From contig JAJZDO010000435.1 of assembly GCA_021805955.1 (NCBI GenBank), positions 1 to 12,363 of the forward strand: a stretch of DNA of 12,363 nucleotides, read 5' to 3'. A model generated the notes under the pieces. The model was not told the DNA's origin, did not search any database, and worked only from the letters and a program-made list of their open reading frames with translations. The translations under genes were made by a program, and so were the position numbers. This document shows, one piece after another, positions 1-7,289 of the stretch (within the stretch, counting starts at the first letter, position 1; each line of letters begins with the position of its first letter). The stretch is from Acidobacteriota bacterium. GTDB lineage: Bacteria > Acidobacteriota > Terriglobia > Terriglobales > Acidobacteriaceae.

Positions 1-2
1 CG

Positions 3-290
3 CCGACAATCACCGCAGGATTAGGAAATCTCTTCCCTGCGTCCGGACGGCACTGGACCTTCCCGCTCGAGGTTGGCGTCGCCTTCATCCAGCCGCCGAC
101 TGTCACCATCAGCCTAACGGGCGAGGTCTGTGATGCTCAGGGCCAGAATTGCGTCAATGTCGCCACCGATCCTACGGTTCAGTCAAACCTGGCGGCCCAG
201 GAGTCCAGCTACCAGAACGATATCCGGCCGCTGCATACCTATCCGATTGTCTCCTTCGGCGTGGCGTATAACTTCCACATCCGCCACTGA
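3..290 (+). CDS. Outer-membrane beta-barrel protein, C-terminal part (gene starts before the window)
   Basis: An open frame runs in from the left edge and stops with TGA at 288-290, giving about 95 residues. The text contains GRHWTFPLEVGVAF, then a PPTVTISLTGEVC segment, a short loop with a second cysteine (CDAQGQNC), and a last strand PIVSFGVAYNFHIRH. Alternating hydrophobic strands near the end and a final aromatic-rich strand (VAYNFHIRH) are what is expected of an outer-membrane beta-barrel terminus; the last residue is His rather than the usual Phe, which is a small deviation. I have seen similar 'GRH...P.E.GVAF...PP' endings in uncharacterised outer-membrane proteins of Acidobacteriota and Proteobacteria, but I cannot name the family. 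The upstream domains are outside the window, so substrate and role are unknown. The gene ends just before a strong terminator. Confidence 0.72.
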   Translation, partial: PTITAGLGNLFPASGRHWTFPLEVGVAFIQPPTVTISLTGEVCDAQGQNCVNVATDPTVQSNLAAQESSYQNDIRPLHTYPIVSFGVAYNFHIRH

Positions 291-311
291 GCGCAAAGTT
301 GCGAGGATCAA

Positions 312-342
312 AAAAGAGGCTGCCTGTGAGGCAGCCTCTTTT
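312..342. terminator. Bidirectional Rho-independent terminator
   Basis: A perfect 13-bp stem (left arm 312-324, right arm 330-342) with a 5-base loop TGTGA. The left arm begins AAAAGAGG and the right arm ends CCTCTTTT, so either strand yields a GC-rich hairpin followed by a U-run. It lies between two converging genes: 22 bases after the barrel gene stop and 20 bases beyond the stop of the minus-strand radical SAM gene. It very probably terminates both transcripts. Confidence 0.92.
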
Positions 343-361
343 GATTGTCTGCGAGAGCAGA

Positions 362-2455
362 TCAGTCACCGCCGACCAGTTCGCCGGAAGGCTCTGCGGC
401 AGGCTTTGCCGGGGCAATGGCATCCAGACGAACCAGCCCCTCGACGGGCTTCTCGCCCAGCACATGCTCGCGGTAGAGCCGAGCCATCCGCGCATGTTCC
501 GCATCCTGCTTCAGCTTCTCGTCCCGAGCGCGGATCTTTTCCTCCCGCGCATTCTTGGCGATGCCCAGTTCGTCAAGCGTGTGATTGGCCTCGGAGTTGA
601 CGTGCTGCATGTTCAACTCGAGCTTGTGACCCTGGTGGGCCATGCCGACGTTTTTGCCGCCTGCAAAGATTTCATGGCGGCCATGCTCTTCGTACCACTT
701 GGTGAGCGTTGCCGTCATGTGCATCTTCTCGATGATGTTGCGCCAGCCGATGCCAGTGTTATAGGCACAGAAGCTGATCTCCCCCTCCTGCGTGGCGTAG
801 GGGATGATGCACTGCTCGGTGCGGCGGAAGTCGTAGTTGAACAGATCCTGGAACCACATTCCCGCAATGAAGAGGAAGTTCCAGCGGTCGGCCCGGCGCC
901 GTTTAATGTCTTCCGCCGTACGGTCGCCGGTAACCTTGCCGTAGTCCTTCCCGGTGGCTCCGAAGGTCTTGTCCATCTTCGCGAGCATATCGGTGATCTT
1001 GAAGTGGGTAGGCGCCTGGAAGGGATCGTAGTTCCGGATGAGCGCAAGGGCGATGCCGAGAATGTGAAGCGCCTTGCCGCGCGCGGCATCGTTGACCTTG
1101 GCAACATCCTTAGCGAGCCGGTTGGCGTTGATGAAGGCGGTAACGGGAACGGCTTCCTTGGTCTCCTTGTCAATCATGACGGCCATACCGATGCCGCAGT
1201 TTGGATGGCAGCCACAGCTCAACTGACCCCAGTCGGCGTTCGATCCGTGAACGTGATCTGCCCAGTCGGAGAAGGTGCTCATAAAGCTGATCGGGAACCA
1301 GTCGCGCGACGGCTCGCCCATGCCGGTCTGGCTCTTCACATCGTGCGCCAGATGGCTGAGCGTATAACGCTGCGCTATGCGGCGCTCATCGCTGATGTCC
1401 TCATCGCGTCCGGTGAAGGAGACCGGCTGGAAGCTGAGGAAGTTGATCGTCTTCGGGTTGTCGAGCGCGAACTCGATGATGCGACCCACCTGCTCGTTGT
1501 TGATGCCATTGATGATCGTCGTCACCGGCACGATGTCTACGCCAGCCTCGTGCAGGTTGTGGATGGCCTGGAGTTTGACGTCAAAGAGGTTCCCAACCTT
1601 GCGGTGCGAGTTGGCAGCGTTGCCGATGCCGTCGAACTGAAGATAGACATAGCGCAGTCCGGCTTCAGCGGCGGCGCGGCAAAGCTCCTTGCTCTTGGCA
1701 AACTCGATGCCGTTCGAGGCAGCCTGCACACTGTTATAGCCGACCTTGCGGGCGTATGCGACTGCATCGAGGAAGTACGGCGACAATGTCGGCTCGCCGC
1801 CGGAGAACTGGACACTCATCTGACGACGCGGTTTGATGGTGATCGCGTTATCCAGCATCGTCTTGATCTCGTCCCAGGTGAGTTCGTGGACGAATCCCAC
1901 CTGATTGGCGTCCATGAAGCAGGGATCGCACATCATGTTGCAGCGGTTGGTCAGATCGATCGTGAGCACCGACCCGCGACCATGCGTGACGGTCGAGGTA
2001 CCGTGGTTGTGGAGCTTTTCGTCGTTGTGCGCACGGATATCGCGGCCGGGAAAGCTTTCTTCCAGATGCTTGAAAAAAACCGGGTCGATGGACATTACGT
2101 CTTCGAAGTGACCGTGCTTTGGGCAATCCTTGACCATCATAATCTTGCCGTCGCGTTCGATGATGGTTGCCTTAATCTCGCCAACCTTTTCATTCAGCAG
2201 CACTTCATGGGGCAGTTTGCCGTCGAGAATCTGCTGGCGAATCTCCGGGACGCACTTCGGGCACAGCGAATCGGTCGATCGCGGCCAGCCAAGAGGCGGT
2301 TTCTCTTTTTCCCAGCTTTTCAGCAGCGGCTTGTCGCTCCATTTGGGTGTGATCGACGGGTTCGGGCTGATGCGATTCAGCCGCTCAAAGATGCTCCAGA
2401 CTCCTTTTGCTGCATAAACCACTACCTGCTCTGCATATTTTGTCGCTTTGGCCAT
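362..2455 (-). CDS. Radical SAM protein of the tetraether synthase (Tes / GDGT-MAS) type
   Basis: 697 residues, ATG start with AAGGAG (2468-2473) 12 bases upstream. Visible layout: an N-terminal rubredoxin-like metal site (C65-x2-C68 ... C111-x2-H114, as CPKC and CPKHG); the radical SAM cluster motif C172-x3-C176-x2-C179, read NRCNMMCDPCF; the SAM-binding FSGGEP at 218-222; a cysteine cluster C414/C416/C420 in CGCHPNCG; and a C-terminal pair C549 and C563 in CIIPYATQEGEISFCAYN. From memory this order matches archaeal Tes (MJ0619 family), which joins two lipid tails by a C-C bond and uses a rubredoxin-like site plus extra iron-sulfur clusters. The last ~70 residues are charged helix and an Ala/Pro tail absent from the core fold. 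I infer a role in bacterial membrane-spanning lipids (iso-diabolic acid or branched GDGTs). The gene stands alone; no other lipid gene lies nearby. Alternative: another radical SAM enzyme of the same clan with a different substrate. Confidence 0.85.
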   Translation of the reverse strand: MAKATKYAEQVVVYAAKGVWSIFERLNRISPNPSITPKWSDKPLLKSWEKEKPPLGWPRSTDSLCPKCVPEIRQQILDGKLPHEVLLNEKVGEIKATIIERDGKIMMVKDCPKHGHFEDVMSIDPVFFKHLEESFPGRDIRAHNDEKLHNHGTSTVTHGRGSVLTIDLTNRCNMMCDPCFMDANQVGFVHELTWDEIKTMLDNAITIKPRRQMSVQFSGGEPTLSPYFLDAVAYARKVGYNSVQAASNGIEFAKSKELCRAAAEAGLRYVYLQFDGIGNAANSHRKVGNLFDVKLQAIHNLHEAGVDIVPVTTIINGINNEQVGRIIEFALDNPKTINFLSFQPVSFTGRDEDISDERRIAQRYTLSHLAHDVKSQTGMGEPSRDWFPISFMSTFSDWADHVHGSNADWGQLSCGCHPNCGIGMAVMIDKETKEAVPVTAFINANRLAKDVAKVNDAARGKALHILGIALALIRNYDPFQAPTHFKITDMLAKMDKTFGATGKDYGKVTGDRTAEDIKRRRADRWNFLFIAGMWFQDLFNYDFRRTEQCIIPYATQEGEISFCAYNTGIGWRNIIEKMHMTATLTKWYEEHGRHEIFAGGKNVGMAHQGHKLELNMQHVNSEANHTLDELGIAKNAREEKIRARDEKLKQDAEHARMARLYREHVLGEKPVEGLVRLDAIAPAKPAAEPSGELVGGD

Positions 2456-2467
2456 TGCCGCGTATCT

Positions 2468-2473
2468 CTCCTT
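2468..2473 (-). promoter_or_regulatory. Ribosome binding site of the Tes-like gene
   Basis: On the minus strand AAGGAG precedes the ATG at 2455 by 12 bases, slightly further than usual. It supports this ATG as the start. I see no convincing -35/-10 pair in the 241-base gap up to the next gene; that gap (2456-2696) holds no recognisable gene, terminator or riboswitch. Confidence 0.6.
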
Positions 2474-2696
2474 GCGTGGGGGGTGTATGCTCTGGCTGAC
2501 TTAAAACGGAATCTCTGATGAAGATGCCCGAAAAGCCGAATTGATTCCAATCCTGCTCTTTAAGGGTACCCTGTAGAGCACGGCAATCCAAAGACCCCGC
2601 AGCGAATGGTCGCTTCGCAACCTGAACGGTGCAGATTAAAGCTGGAATGGCGATGTCCCACCCAGGAGGATGAACCACGCAAACCCGATCGAAGCA

Positions 2697-3782
2697 TCAT
2701 TCTGCGGGTGGCGAGGTGCGAGCAACCTGGTTGATGATGTCCTGCACGAGGACGATTTGAATGTGAATGTGGCGCGCGATGTCGGGCAGAAATTCGGTAA
2801 TGTAGTTGTCGATGGGCGCGGTGGCAAGGCCAACGAAATACTCCGATAAAGCAGCTGTCAGGTGCGTCTGCTGGCCGGGAACATACAGGTTTCCGATGGA
2901 GATATCCACGCCGCTGCCGACAAGATTGGCGTAGTTGAGCATGCCACGCCCGTTGTCGCCGAGGGTCCAGAAAATTTGCGTGGTCGCGTGGATGAAGCGA
3001 CGTTTGTAGCTGGCGCCGGGCATACGGTGATAGTGCGGGTCCTGATGCATGATCGAAGGGATGAGGAAGACGTTGAAAAACTCGCTGGTGATGTCCTGCG
3101 AGTAGCTGACTCCTACGTTGCGGCCAAAGCCGGGCATGCCTGGACCGTAGGGAGAATTGGCGTTGAAGCCAACATAGAATGCTGACTGGGCAAGGATGGT
3201 CAACGCGTTGAAGGGGTCAATAATGTTCTTCGCGGCAAGATGCGCCTTTTCGCGTGGCGTCAGAGGCTTCACCTCCGGCCCGTTCATGAATCGCTTATAC
3301 CAGTCGATGGCTTCGGTCTTCAGCGGACACGGCTTCTGGGTACACCGCGGTTCCGTCTTCTTTGCTGTAGGGGTGGCCTTCTGGCCTGAGCTTTTCCCCG
3401 CGTCTTTAGCGGCAGGGGCAGCTTGAGCCACCTGTGCTGACTGCGGCAGTGCGTCGGCGAGCTGCGGCGCGTCGACGGACAAAGGTGGGGCGATGGGTTG
3501 CGGCGCATCCGGCAGTTCCTCATTGCGGGTATCGGCGCGGGGATCGGCCTCGTCGGGGCCAGCGACAAGCGCTCCTACGATACCTGCCTCCGTGTTCGCT
3601 GGCCCGACAACGCTCGTGCGATCAGCAACATCTGGTCCAATACCGCTCGATCCTACCTCGCTCCTGCTGGATGCTGCGGGCAGGGACGTTGCGTAAAAGG
3701 GTAGCACGCAACCGAAAAGGATCAGCCATGCCAGCGCCTTCCAGTACAGGGCAATCCGACGCTCGCAGTCACTGCTTTGCAC
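2697..3782 (-). CDS. Secreted or outer-membrane protein of unknown function (LPDAPQP type, Acidobacteriota)
   Basis: 361 residues from a GTG start at 3782, with GGAG 10 bases upstream; two ATG codons at 3790 and 3787 lie in another frame, so GTG is the likely start. Residues 9-34 form a hydrophobic signal peptide or membrane anchor. Residues 35-150 are low-complexity, rich in Ala, Pro and Asp, and include LPDAPQP (90-96), a segment I associate with envelope proteins of Acidobacteriota. Residues 165-345 look like the conserved domain: PLTPREKAHLAAKNIIDPFN, a Gly/Pro-rich stretch (YGPGMPGFGRNVG), and IMHQDPHYHRMPG at 244-256. C147 and C152 could form a disulfide. I recall uncharacterised acidobacterial homologues with a similar 'TPREK...DPF...LLHQDPRY' pattern but no assigned function. 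No catalytic motif is apparent. It diverges from the RlpA gene across about 260 bases. Confidence 0.78.
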   Translation of the reverse strand: MQSSDCERRIALYWKALAWLILFGCVLPFYATSLPAASSRSEVGSSGIGPDVADRTSVVGPANTEAGIVGALVAGPDEADPRADTRNEELPDAPQPIAPPLSVDAPQLADALPQSAQVAQAAPAAKDAGKSSGQKATPTAKKTEPRCTQKPCPLKTEAIDWYKRFMNGPEVKPLTPREKAHLAAKNIIDPFNALTILAQSAFYVGFNANSPYGPGMPGFGRNVGVSYSQDITSEFFNVFLIPSIMHQDPHYHRMPGASYKRRFIHATTQIFWTLGDNGRGMLNYANLVGSGVDISIGNLYVPGQQTHLTAALSEYFVGLATAPIDNYITEFLPDIARHIHIQIVLVQDIINQVARTSPPAE

Positions 3783-4042
3783 TGCATCATCTCTCCAGTT
3801 TAGTTTTCGCTCCTCGGTAAGGAAATCGGGATGACTGCTTCTCGTTCGACGAACCAGAATCCGGAAGGTTCGGCGACAATTCCTTTATGGATGAATGTAC
3901 AACCTCAGGTTGACAGTTCTGGCTCATGGCCCAGGAAAGAATGGGAAATGAGATTGCAGCCAGCATCGGGCCATCCCAAACTGGAATCATGAGGAGAATG
4001 ATCCTGAAGCGATCGTCCGCAATCACGGGAGACAACTCATGG

Positions 4043-4798
4043 ATGCGTCCTGCAGATCGAGCGCTGAGGATGAGCGCTGCGGTCAGCATCTTCCTGATCG
4101 TTGGATTAAGCGGATGTTCGCATCATCACGCCGCTGCGCCCGCTGCAACCGCACCCGCACTCAGCCCACCTGCGGGGATGCAGCCCGCTCCCGAGCAGCG
4201 AACAGTCGGCGAAGTCACCACAGCCGATCGGCGCTTTGTGCGCGAACACTCCCCCATCGAGACTCTTCGCGGCATGGCAAGCTGGTATGGTCCGCAGTTT
4301 AACCATCACCGGGCAGCGAATGGACAAATCTACGACCAGAACGCGGTGACAGCCGCAAACCGCACGCTACCGCTCAACACGCTGGTGCGGGTCACCAACG
4401 AAAAGACCGGCCAGTCTGCGCTGATGTACATCACCGATCGCGGGCCTTTTGTGCCGGGACGGATTCTAGATCTGTCGCGCGCGGCAGCTAAGGAAACAGG
4501 CGTCTATCTGGCGGGCGTCGCACCGGTGCGAATCGATGTCTATCGCGCGCCGGAACCTCTGGTTGACGGTGGGCGCTGGTGCGTGCAAATCGGCGCATTT
4601 TCGCATTCCGGCAAGGCGCTGCACCTGCAGCACCAGTTGGAACGCCGCTACCCGGATGCTCAGGTGATCGACTTTGCCGGACCCACCGGCCACTGGGTCA
4701 GGATTCGTCCCGCTGGAGAAAGCCACGCAGATGCAGAACGCATCGAGCAGCGACTCCATCCGGCGGAGGGAAATGCTTATCTGGTCCGGCTGAATTGA
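4043..4798 (+). CDS. rlpA: RlpA-like septal lipoprotein with C-terminal SPOR domain
   Basis: 251 residues from the ATG at 4043, which has GGAG 11 bases upstream and puts the lipobox where it should be (LSGC, Cys25, after a short charged stretch and hydrophobic core). The frame is open further upstream, but starts there would put 39 extra residues before the signal peptide. Residues 25-60 are a Pro/Ala linker. Residues ~75-165 form the double-psi beta-barrel, with GMASWYG and TDRGPFVPGRILDLSRAAA. Residues ~177-251 are a SPOR domain (WCVQIGAF ... HWVRIRPAG), which in this family binds denuded glycan strands at the division septum. RlpA of Pseudomonas is a lytic transglycosylase for such strands. 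Here the residues matching the family Glu and His are Q95 and N106, while the Asp is kept (D132); activity is therefore doubtful. Membrane-anchored in the periplasm or outer membrane. Confidence 0.9.
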   Translation: MRPADRALRMSAAVSIFLIVGLSGCSHHHAAAPAATAPALSPPAGMQPAPEQRTVGEVTTADRRFVREHSPIETLRGMASWYGPQFNHHRAANGQIYDQNAVTAANRTLPLNTLVRVTNEKTGQSALMYITDRGPFVPGRILDLSRAAAKETGVYLAGVAPVRIDVYRAPEPLVDGGRWCVQIGAFSHSGKALHLQHQLERRYPDAQVIDFAGPTGHWVRIRPAGESHADAERIEQRLHPAEGNAYLVRLN

Positions 4799-4840
4799 GG
4801 TCGCTAAACCGATTTGTTCCCAGTGTTCACCTGTTTTCGT

Positions 4841-5263
4841 TCAGCTGGTCAGCTCTTCTTCAGCAGTCTCGGTAATCGCCACCTGGGATACAGGCTGCAT
4901 CGCGGCATAATGCCCTGCGGCAACCGCGGCCAGTCCCAGCGCCGAGGAGATCACGACGTTGGCCAGTGCGCGTCCCCAGTGGCCGGAGCGCAGAAGGTCG
5001 TAGGTTTGCAGGCTGAAGGAAGAAAACGTCGTGAATCCGCCGCACAAGCCGACCATGACAAAGAGACGCAGATTGTCTGAGGCCGGGTGGCGCCCGCTTT
5101 GCAGCGTAAGTGTGCCAAAGTAGCCGATGACAAAGGAACCGATCACGTTGATGATCAGCGTTCCGGTAGGAAAAGCTCCGCTCACCGGAATCGTCCAGAT
5201 ACCCACTATGTAGCGCAGCAGACCGCCGATGGCACTGCCAAGCAAAACCCAGAGATACGCCAT
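4841..5263 (-). CDS. crcB: Fluoride ion channel CrcB/Fluc
   Basis: 140 residues from ATG 5263, chosen because GAGG sits 6 bases upstream (5270-5273); a GTG four codons further up would overlap that site. The protein has four hydrophobic helices and the family signatures: GGLLRY with R17, GTLIINVIGSFVIG with N39, and GLCGGFTTFSSFS with the two ring phenylalanines F80 and F83, the same numbering as in well-studied Fluc channels. These proteins work as antiparallel dimers that let fluoride leak out of the cytoplasm and so protect enolase and pyrophosphatase. The length is normal. It converges on rlpA with a 42-base gap and no clear terminator. A fluoride riboswitch lies directly upstream, an independent confirmation of function. 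The C-terminal ~18 residues (after the fourth helix) are acidic and probably disordered. Confidence 0.96.
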   Translation of the reverse strand: MAYLWVLLGSAIGGLLRYIVGIWTIPVSGAFPTGTLIINVIGSFVIGYFGTLTLQSGRHPASDNLRLFVMVGLCGGFTTFSSFSLQTYDLLRSGHWGRALANVVISSALGLAAVAAGHYAAMQPVSQVAITETAEEELTS

Positions 5264-5295
5264 GATTCGCCTCACGGTGATTGAGTTTGGATTTT

Positions 5296-5356
5296 GGCAG
5301 AAGTCATCAGCCTGATGGATTGCTTGAAACAGGCGGTTTGGGGAGACTTCATTCCC
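5296..5356 (-). promoter_or_regulatory. Fluoride riboswitch (crcB motif) controlling crcB
   Basis: Read on the minus strand, the element starts GGGAATGAAGTCTCCC and ends AGGCTGATGACTTCTGCC. GGGA (5356-5353) pairs with TCCC; the loop ATGAAGTC offers GAAGTC, the exact reverse complement of GACTTC near the 3' end, giving the pseudoknot. AAACCGCC followed later by AGGCTGATGAC is the conserved core, with GCCTG pairing to CAGGC. This matches my memory of the crcB RNA consensus in both sequence and fold. The 3' end lies 32 bases before the crcB ATG. No U-run terminator is seen in that spacer, so control of translation initiation or another mechanism is more likely than classic attenuation. Fluoride binding is known to turn such genes on. 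Confidence 0.93.
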
Positions 5357-5365
5357 GCTGACTCT

Positions 5366-5371
5366 ATCCTA
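5366..5371 (-). promoter_or_regulatory. Candidate -10 element for the crcB riboswitch transcript
   Basis: TAGGAT on the minus strand sits 9 bases before the first base of the riboswitch, which would put the transcript start two or three bases upstream of the aptamer. No good -35 hexamer is found 16-18 bases further up. The placement is the main argument. Confidence 0.4.
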
Positions 5372-5567
5372 ACGCAAAGGCGCACCTTCTTTCATCTCCT
5401 CTGAACTTGCAACAGACTCTTCGGGTAGGGGAACGTACGCATAACAAATCGGGGAGGCGCATGCGAGCCGATGTCGTGGAAGAGATGGGCGAGAGTCGTA
5501 AGATTGTGTTCGTAGCCGAACAGAGGCCTGCACACGGAACGGCATTCTCACAGGGACATGTTCAGAT
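5372..5567. other. Intergenic region between divergent crcB and M48 protease genes
   Basis: About 195 bases between the crcB promoter region and the protease start. I see a small imperfect hairpin (GTTCGTAGCCGAAC near 5508-5521) and no reading frame that resembles a protein. It must carry the forward promoter of the protease gene, but no convincing -35/-10 pair stands out. Confidence 0.5.
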
Positions 5568-6890
5568 ATGGAAGAGCGCATGACGACAGGATCTATCCTT
5601 CGCGGAGTTTGCGGGAAAGCAATGGCGGAAGCAGCCGCGGCGGCACAATCCGCAGGTGGCGGGATAGCGCACATCTACTCGCTCCCCCCCGCGCAGGAAG
5701 CGCTCGCCCGGCACCTGGCTCACATCCGGCTGGCGTTGCACTTCGGTTTAGAGATGGGAGTGCTGCTGGCGCTGTGGTTGCTGCTGGAAAGCGGACTGGC
5801 TCGCTGGCTGGCCCAGATTGCAATGCGGATGAGCAAGCGCGCATGGATGCAGACAGCATGGTTTGCGCTGGGAGTACTGCTCGTGTTCAACCTGATGGTG
5901 TTCTTACCGATGAATGCGATGGGCCACGGCGCATCTTTGCAGGCGGGGATCAGCATTCAGGGCTGGCTGAGCTGGCTTCGCGATGAGGCAGTTGCGACAC
6001 TGCTGATGGTTGCCGTCGCCGTCCCGATTCTGGTGTTTGGGCGCTGGCTGCTTATGCGCTCGCCGCGGCGGGCGTGGCTTTGGTTCTGGCTGGCGTCGAT
6101 CCCCGTGATTCTGCTCGGTGCCCTGATTCTTCCGGAGGTTGTGGAACCGCTCTTCGACCACTTTGAACCCCTTACTGCGACGCATCCGGAACTGGTCGTA
6201 CAGTTTGAACGTGTGGTGGCTCGCACGGGTACGCGGATTCCACCGCAACGCATGTACCTGATGCAAGCCAGCGCAAAGGGAAACGGACTGAACGCATACG
6301 TCAGCGGAATTGGGCCGACAAAGCGAATCGTCGTGTGGGACACCACTGCGGACCGCATGCCGAAGGATGAGATTCTATTCATTCTTGCGCATGAAAGCGG
6401 CCACTATGTGCTGCATCATCTGGCCTGGGGAATCGGAATGGGGATTGCGGGGACTCTGCTGCTGCTGTGGCTGATGATGGTCCTGAGCGAATGGCTGCTT
6501 CGAATACTTGGTCCTCGATGGCGCATCGGCTCGATCACTGAATTGCAGGGCCTGGTCGTCTTGTTGCTGGCGCTTGCAATGCTGGAAACCCTCAGCGAGC
6601 CGGTAGGCAACACCATCAGCCGCGCGATTGAGCATCAGGCGGATGTCTATGGGCAAGAGGCGATCCACGGAATTGTTCTGGATCCTCAACGCAGCGCTGT
6701 CGCGGCATTTCAGCAACTCGGCCTGGCATGGCTGGAGGATCCGGAGCCCAATCCGCTGGTGGTTTTCTGGACCTACGATCATCCGTCCATCCAGAGCCGT
6801 GCGGAGTTTGCCGCTCGATACAATCCATGGATGCCCGGCAAGTCTCCTCGCTACTTTCCTGCTTCGCCAGAAACGCACTCAGGCAAGTAA
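5568..6890 (+). CDS. Ste24-like M48 family integral-membrane zinc metalloprotease
   Basis: 440 residues from ATG 5568; the ATG at 5580 (preceded by GGAAGAG) is an equally plausible start. Membrane helices are apparent around residues 54-78, 95-113, 143-163, 168-188, 283-305 and 326-342. The zinc site is HESGH at 275-279 and the third ligand is E355 in EHQADVYG. The tail holds WTYDHPSIQSRAEFA, the HP-containing motif that closes the active site in this family. The arrangement, with helices on both sides of the catalytic domain, matches CAAX protease 1 / Ste24 more than the shorter HtpX proteins (about 290 residues). Substrates of bacterial members are mostly unknown, and CAAX processing is not expected in bacteria; membrane protein quality control is a reasonable guess. 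The first ~45 residues before helix 1 are Ala-rich. HIT gene follows 25 bases downstream, possibly co-transcribed. Confidence 0.9.
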   Translation: MEERMTTGSILRGVCGKAMAEAAAAAQSAGGGIAHIYSLPPAQEALARHLAHIRLALHFGLEMGVLLALWLLLESGLARWLAQIAMRMSKRAWMQTAWFALGVLLVFNLMVFLPMNAMGHGASLQAGISIQGWLSWLRDEAVATLLMVAVAVPILVFGRWLLMRSPRRAWLWFWLASIPVILLGALILPEVVEPLFDHFEPLTATHPELVVQFERVVARTGTRIPPQRMYLMQASAKGNGLNAYVSGIGPTKRIVVWDTTADRMPKDEILFILAHESGHYVLHHLAWGIGMGIAGTLLLLWLMMVLSEWLLRILGPRWRIGSITELQGLVVLLLALAMLETLSEPVGNTISRAIEHQADVYGQEAIHGIVLDPQRSAVAAFQQLGLAWLEDPEPNPLVVFWTYDHPSIQSRAEFAARYNPWMPGKSPRYFPASPETHSGK

Positions 6891-6915
6891 ACCGAGCAGG
6901 TAAACTGGTGTGGTT

Positions 6916-7254
6916 ATGAGTTGCTTATTCTGCCGCATCCTCCAGGGCGATATCCCATCGCACGCTGTCTATAGCGACGAGCGGTGTTATGCCTTTTCCG
7001 ACATTCACCCGCAAGCTCCGGTGCATATTCTGATCATTCCACGACGACACATCGACTCACTCGACCAAACCACAGCCGAAGATACTGCCCTGCTCGGGCA
7101 TTTGACCGCGATGGCTACGCAGATTGCGCGCGAACAGAAACTGGCAAACGGCTATCGCGTGGTGGTGAACACGGGCGAGGACGGCGGACAGACTGTAAGC
7201 CATCTGCACCTGCACCTGCTGGGCGGAAGAAGCCTGAACTGGCCTCCAGGATAA
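6916..7254 (+). CDS. HIT family (HinT-type) purine nucleotide phosphoramidase
   Basis: 112 residues from ATG 6916. The frame also allows a GTG start at 6910, which adds only two residues; no strong Shine-Dalgarno is visible for either. CLFCRILQGDIPSHAVY at the N-terminus is the typical HinT opening with a CxxC, followed by AFSDIHPQAPVHILIIPRRH. The histidine triad is H96-x-H98-x-H100 in SHLHLHLLGG. HinT proteins are cytoplasmic dimers that hydrolyse AMP-lysine and other adenosine phosphoramidates; the cellular role is poorly understood. Length is normal. It follows the M48 protease gene closely on the same strand and converges with the receiver-like gene, whose stop is 36 bases away. Confidence 0.95.
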   Translation: MSCLFCRILQGDIPSHAVYSDERCYAFSDIHPQAPVHILIIPRRHIDSLDQTTAEDTALLGHLTAMATQIAREQKLANGYRVVVNTGEDGGQTVSHLHLHLLGGRSLNWPPG

Positions 7255-7289
7255 ATAGCTGCACATGGAAGTACAGCCATGCTGTCCCA

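Noticed and set aside
299..2518. 739-codon forward open frame opposite the radical SAM gene
   Set aside because: It is the complement of a clearly recognised minus-strand gene with all family motifs; the forward translation resembles no protein and crosses the terminator and that gene's promoter side.
3849..3859. Palindrome GTTCGACGAAC suspected as a LexA-type SOS box
   Set aside because: The half-sites are in the reverse order from the known GAAC-N4-GTTC box, and neither flanking gene is a DNA-repair gene.
3910..3915. Perfect TTGACA as -35 for rlpA
   Set aside because: No acceptable -10 hexamer lies 16-18 bases downstream, so it is not listed as a promoter.
3787..4089. Minus-strand 100-codon frame upstream of the LPDAPQP protein
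   Set aside because: It overlaps the rlpA start and has no ribosome site or recognisable motif; treated as intergenic.
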